From positions 9,315,549-9,379,548 of the forward strand of contig NC_062990.1 of assembly GCF_023078275.1 (NCBI RefSeq): a DNA stretch of 64,000 nucleotides, given 5' to 3'. Made by a program: the position numbers and the translations under genes. Positions 60,641 through 64,000 of this stretch are shown piece by piece. Numbering within the stretch: position 1 is the first letter of the stretch; each line of letters starts with the position of its first letter. Below the pieces are notes generated by a model. It was not told the DNA's origin. It saw only the letters and a list, made by a program, of their open reading frames with translations, and made no database searches. Source of the DNA: Leguminivora glycinivorella. Its lineage: Eukaryota; Arthropoda; Insecta; Lepidoptera; Tortricidae.

Positions 60641-63550
60641 GGGGAATAAGTTTGGAACAAAAAGAATTAAACATTGCCTGAATTCATCTCCAAAGGTTTA
60701 TCAACTATAACTGCTATCATTATAACTCACTCTGTATAAACGTCAGTCAAGCAAAGGAATGATTCATACCTTTGGTTAGCAGTGGCTACACTGCATGTAT
60801 GGAATGACTGTTAGAGCCTTTCTCTAACCGCTGTCCTCGTAGCCTCCACACTGGTCCGCATGACTGACATCTCAAAATCTGTATTAAAAGGGGTAACTAT
60901 GACTTACAAAGTCACTAAATTATCTCTATATAACACATCTAGTGCTATGCAAGTATTATTACAAGGTTAATTTCATGTTATATTCTTTCCATTATAGGTT
61001 CTCAAATCTCACTGAAATCATTAATTCCAAGATGCTTATTGAAGTTATTACAGTTCCAACTATTTATCATCATCATCATCATTATCATGACCATCATCAT
61101 GTTAGTTCCCTTTGAACTACATAAATGTAGTACATAAATACATATGTAAAGTATCTCAAAGATACTTTCCAGTCACCATTATGGTGCATCAATATTCATA
61201 CCAAAGTACTACACAAATAATGCAGTAAATTAGTAAACAAAGTCAATTTCTAACAACATTTGTCTTTCATTATAGTTGCTATTATCTCAACTAATGCATT
61301 GAGATATATCAACTCAATTCAGCATATTCTGGATACAAAATTCCATATATGATAGTCAAACTCAATATGAAAGCTTTGTAACCATTCTCTTACAAAGTAC
61401 ATTTCTCAAATATAGAGAATAAATGCAGATGGTATATCACGGATACAACATCAGATCAGATGAGTATAACATCATCATAAACATAATCATTGCAAGTATC
61501 TTAACACCACTCATAAACACAACTATGGCAAGTACATTAACACCACACATAGATCAACACATTACAGATTATTAGAGATATTTCATAAACAACAGAACAC
61601 CTCTGTAGTACACACATTATCAAAGCCACTTTTAGGTAAATCATAGATGTTTCATAAATCACAGAACCTCTCTGTGGTAACCACATTATCAAAGCCACTT
61701 TTATCTTTCATATACCACAGAACCTCTCTGTGGTAACCACATTATCAATGCCACTCATAGATACATTACAGACTTAAGGCTATACACTTACATAGCGTCA
61801 CAACGCCCCACATCAATGGCCAGCGCTTGACAAATACTTTTATGGACCCAAACTGTGTACGAAGGTTCGTCAACCTCCCAGAAAAGCGCTAATCTGTACA
61901 CATGCCTGACTGCCCTTACAGTGTCCACCATCTTGGGGGGTCCTCCCAGAGGATGCGTGAACCCATGGCCTTCAGGCGTCAGCGGCCGGGTCTAACAAAC
62001 TCATCCGGCGCTCACCAAGGCCGGGGGCATGTTTCCATCCCCAGCCAAAACTCATAACTTTCCTCATATTAAATAATTATAGCACAATTACCAAGGCTGG
62101 ACCACACCCCCAGTCTCTGGTTGCGGTCGTACCAGCATCAGAGTTACCCGATGCCTGGTCCCAAACTATTTGGGGCCGCGCTGACTTAATAACAGCCATG
62201 ATTGCCCTTTTGACGCCCTCGATACGCCATTGTGTGTTGCAATCATGCTCTTTTCGTATTGCCGTCTCTCCAGACGCAAAATCATAATTCTTAACTTAGT
62301 CTAAACAGACATAATAGTTATATTTCATAACAATCACAATTGCATTTTATAACTCTGCCTCGGCAGACTCCATATTGTGGTGCAACAATTGTTACGTCTA
62401 CAAATGTTCTTAATATGAATAAAGATGGAATAAACTCCAATTCAACATATTATCAACAACAGAAACACCATCCTCATAAACTTTGTAATAATGCATAGCA
62501 ATAATATTCAATCATGAAAAGTTAGTTTTAGGTTAAATGAACGAGAACGTTTTGGGAGAATAACTCCTCTTTTATCATACAGATAAAAAACACCACTTAG
62601 CTTTCTTTGGTGACTCGGCTCCCCTTGATGAGCACTGATTCGAATATTAATTTAAGTTGTTACAATTCAACACGCCAAAACAATAGCTAGCAGAACTTTT
62701 CAAGTTCTAACCATAGATTAATACCGGAACCCCTTAAACGGAAGTTGGTCCACTCAAGTGGCAGTGTTGCCAGGTAACTCGCGAAACGTCGCGACAGCGC
62801 CCTCATATTCAATAAATAAAATAGTAACCCCTTATGTACTTACCTTAAAGTTTATAATTGTGGCATACGACCACGGTTATCTTCGGAATCTCTGCAAGTA
62901 TTTATAAAATTTACAAACTTATTATAACATCGAGTTTATGTATTGAAAAGAATACACAGCTGTGAATTTCATGCATGATAATTTCATAAAACAATTGTAT
63001 CTTGTTTCATACTTTTTAGAGCACATTTTATAGTAGTTGGGTTTTAGTTTTTGAACTTAAATATTTTTTTATAAGCTATAGTGCTGTGGCAGTCTGTCAT
63101 TTCGATTCAAATGACATTTCAGTAAATTGATAGAAATTGTATATTTGTTTAAGCGCCTCCTTGTACATAGGGCCTAATCGATTCAACCAATTCGAAATTA
63201 ATCATTAGATTTGGCAAACGATACGTCTTAGCCACATCGCAGCATACTTCAAAACAAATGTGTCAAAATGTGAACTTACAAATTCGGGACAATATATTGA
63301 CCGGGATTAGACCGTGATTACCTTTTTGATATTTGTCGAGCTCCCGATATTTCGACGCAGTTGCATGCATCATGATCACGGAAAACTGACGAAGGCGGGT
63401 GGATGTCAAAGTTGCATAGATAGCGCGATCTACCTTCTTTCGTGCGCGTCGGCTGCGTTCACTTTCAGCGCTACCACTGGTCGCATTCACACTCGATGGT
63501 CTGTCCAAACACACTACACTCACAGTGTCACTACGTTTGTTCAATTCTGA
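60641..63550. other. Unassigned non-coding sequence
   Basis: AT-rich with a CAT/ATC run near 61065 and a ~60-bp repeat at 61560-61770 (ACAGAACCTCTCTGTGGTAA starting about 61592, 61661 and 61717). The block near 61900-62240 is more G/C-rich and may be an old retroelement, but no frame is visible. The minus frame 63263-63556 has TASKYRELDKYQKGNHGLIP, which I associate with lepidopteran repeats, not a gene. Confidence 0.4.
61560..61770 (+). repeat. Short tandem repeat with palindromic core
   Basis: Three units, 56-69 bp apart, share ACAGAACCTCTCTGTGGTAA, CCACATTATCAAAGCCACTT. ACAGA..TCTGT is inverted within each. Confidence 0.8.
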
Positions 63551-63562
63551 CTTCACCGGTTT

Positions 63563-64000
63563 TTTAGGGTTCCGTAGTCAACTAGGAACCCTTATAGTTT
63601 CGCCATGTCTGTCTGTCCGTCCGTCCGTCCGTCCGTCCGCGGATAATCTCAGTAACCGTTAGCACTAGAAAGCTGAAATTTGGTACCAATATGTATATCA
63701 ATCACGCCAACAAAGTGCAAAAATAAAAAATGGAAAAAAATGTTTTATTAGGGTACCCCCTGTAATGTCACGCTATTACACTATATACATCGGGTTGGCT
63801 CGCCAATACACACCGCACGTCCGTGCTCTATCGCACTCGGACACCGACTGCCATATGTACTCGAGACACCTATACACTACACCCCCCCTACATGTAAAGT
63901 GGGGGCTGATATTTTTTTTCATTCTAACCCCAACGTGTGATATATTGTTGGATAGGTATTTAAAAATGAATAAGGGTTTACTAAGATCGTTTTTTGATAA
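63563..64000 (+). mobile_element. SINE-like repeat, copy cut by the window end
   Basis: TTTTTTAGGGTTCCGTAGTC head, four to five GTCC units, then the family order up to TAAGGGTTTACTAAGATCG. It is interrupted at its C-run by the solo LTR 63761-63881. Confidence 0.85.
63761..63881. mobile_element. 121-bp solo LTR
   Basis: TGTAATGTCACGCTATTACA ... CTATACACTACA, i.e. TG...CA ends. Intact SINE copies have seven C's at this point; here five C's precede and seven follow, so a 5-bp duplication CCCCC is implied. Internal TATATA near 63783 is promoter-like. The size is that of miniature LTR elements. Confidence 0.8.

Noticed and set aside
62820..62880. Possible minus-strand splice donor (AAGGTAAGTAC near 62840)
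   Set aside because: No open exon or acceptor could be connected to it.

Overview
This window looks like lepidopteran (moth or butterfly) nuclear DNA. It is AT-rich and intron-bearing, and it is packed with retrotransposon and small transposon families that I recognise as typical of Lepidoptera. Species and coordinates outside the window cannot be inferred. Nothing prokaryotic is visible. Most long reading frames belong to mobile elements, and only one host-type gene can be argued for.

Layout. (1) 0-6 kb: a probable small secreted-protein gene on the + strand. Exon 1 (1065-1139) encodes a signal peptide, two homologous 48-nt exons follow (2973-3020, 3268-3315), and a less certain exon lies at 5619-5669. 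Intron 1 carries four tandem 297-bp units plus an inverted fifth, each with a complete 73-nt tRNA-like gene. (2) 6-10.5 kb: a 330-bp palindrome, SINE-like and LINE copies, and a 738-codon LINE reverse transcriptase. (3) 10.8-22.4 kb: nested repeats, including a hAT-type MITE with an exact 8-bp target duplication, 121-bp minisatellites, SINEs and truncated LINE ends. (4) 22.9-35.7 kb: a layered nest. A BEL/Pao pol fragment is split by a ~12-kb LTR-bounded insertion (4-bp target duplication GTTG). That insertion contains a complete 4.5-kb Gypsy element (769-bp LTRs, tRNA-Lys-type primer site, one 708-codon frame lacking most of RT and the integrase core) and a degenerate LINE interrupted by another LINE. 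(5) 35.7-44.2 kb: a LINE ORF1, a 2-kb inverted-repeat element, a degenerate reverse transcriptase, and several MITEs (Harbinger-like, piggyBac-like, foldback). (6) 44.5-49.4 kb: a ~4.1-kb satellite of ~102-bp units, each with a G/C-rich hairpin, followed by seven 120-bp units. (7) 50.2-53.3 kb: two inverted copies of a 1-kb repeat around a mariner-like MITE. (8) 53.3-58.5 kb: a full-length two-ORF LINE bounded by an unusually long 58-bp target duplication. (9) 58.5-64 kb: a 60-bp hairpin minisatellite split by a hAT-like element that itself holds a SINE, and at the end a SINE carrying a 121-bp solo LTR.

How it fits together. The parts do not form a pathway. They record repeated insertion, and several insertion events can be dated relative to one another because an uninterrupted copy of the target also lies in the window. 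The item most likely to matter to the host is the mini-exon secreted-protein gene. The most unusual elements are the tRNA-bearing palindromic array in its first intron, the deleted but open Gypsy, and the LINE whose ORF1 resembles the baculovirus FP protein domain. All calls come from reading the sequence; no database search was run.
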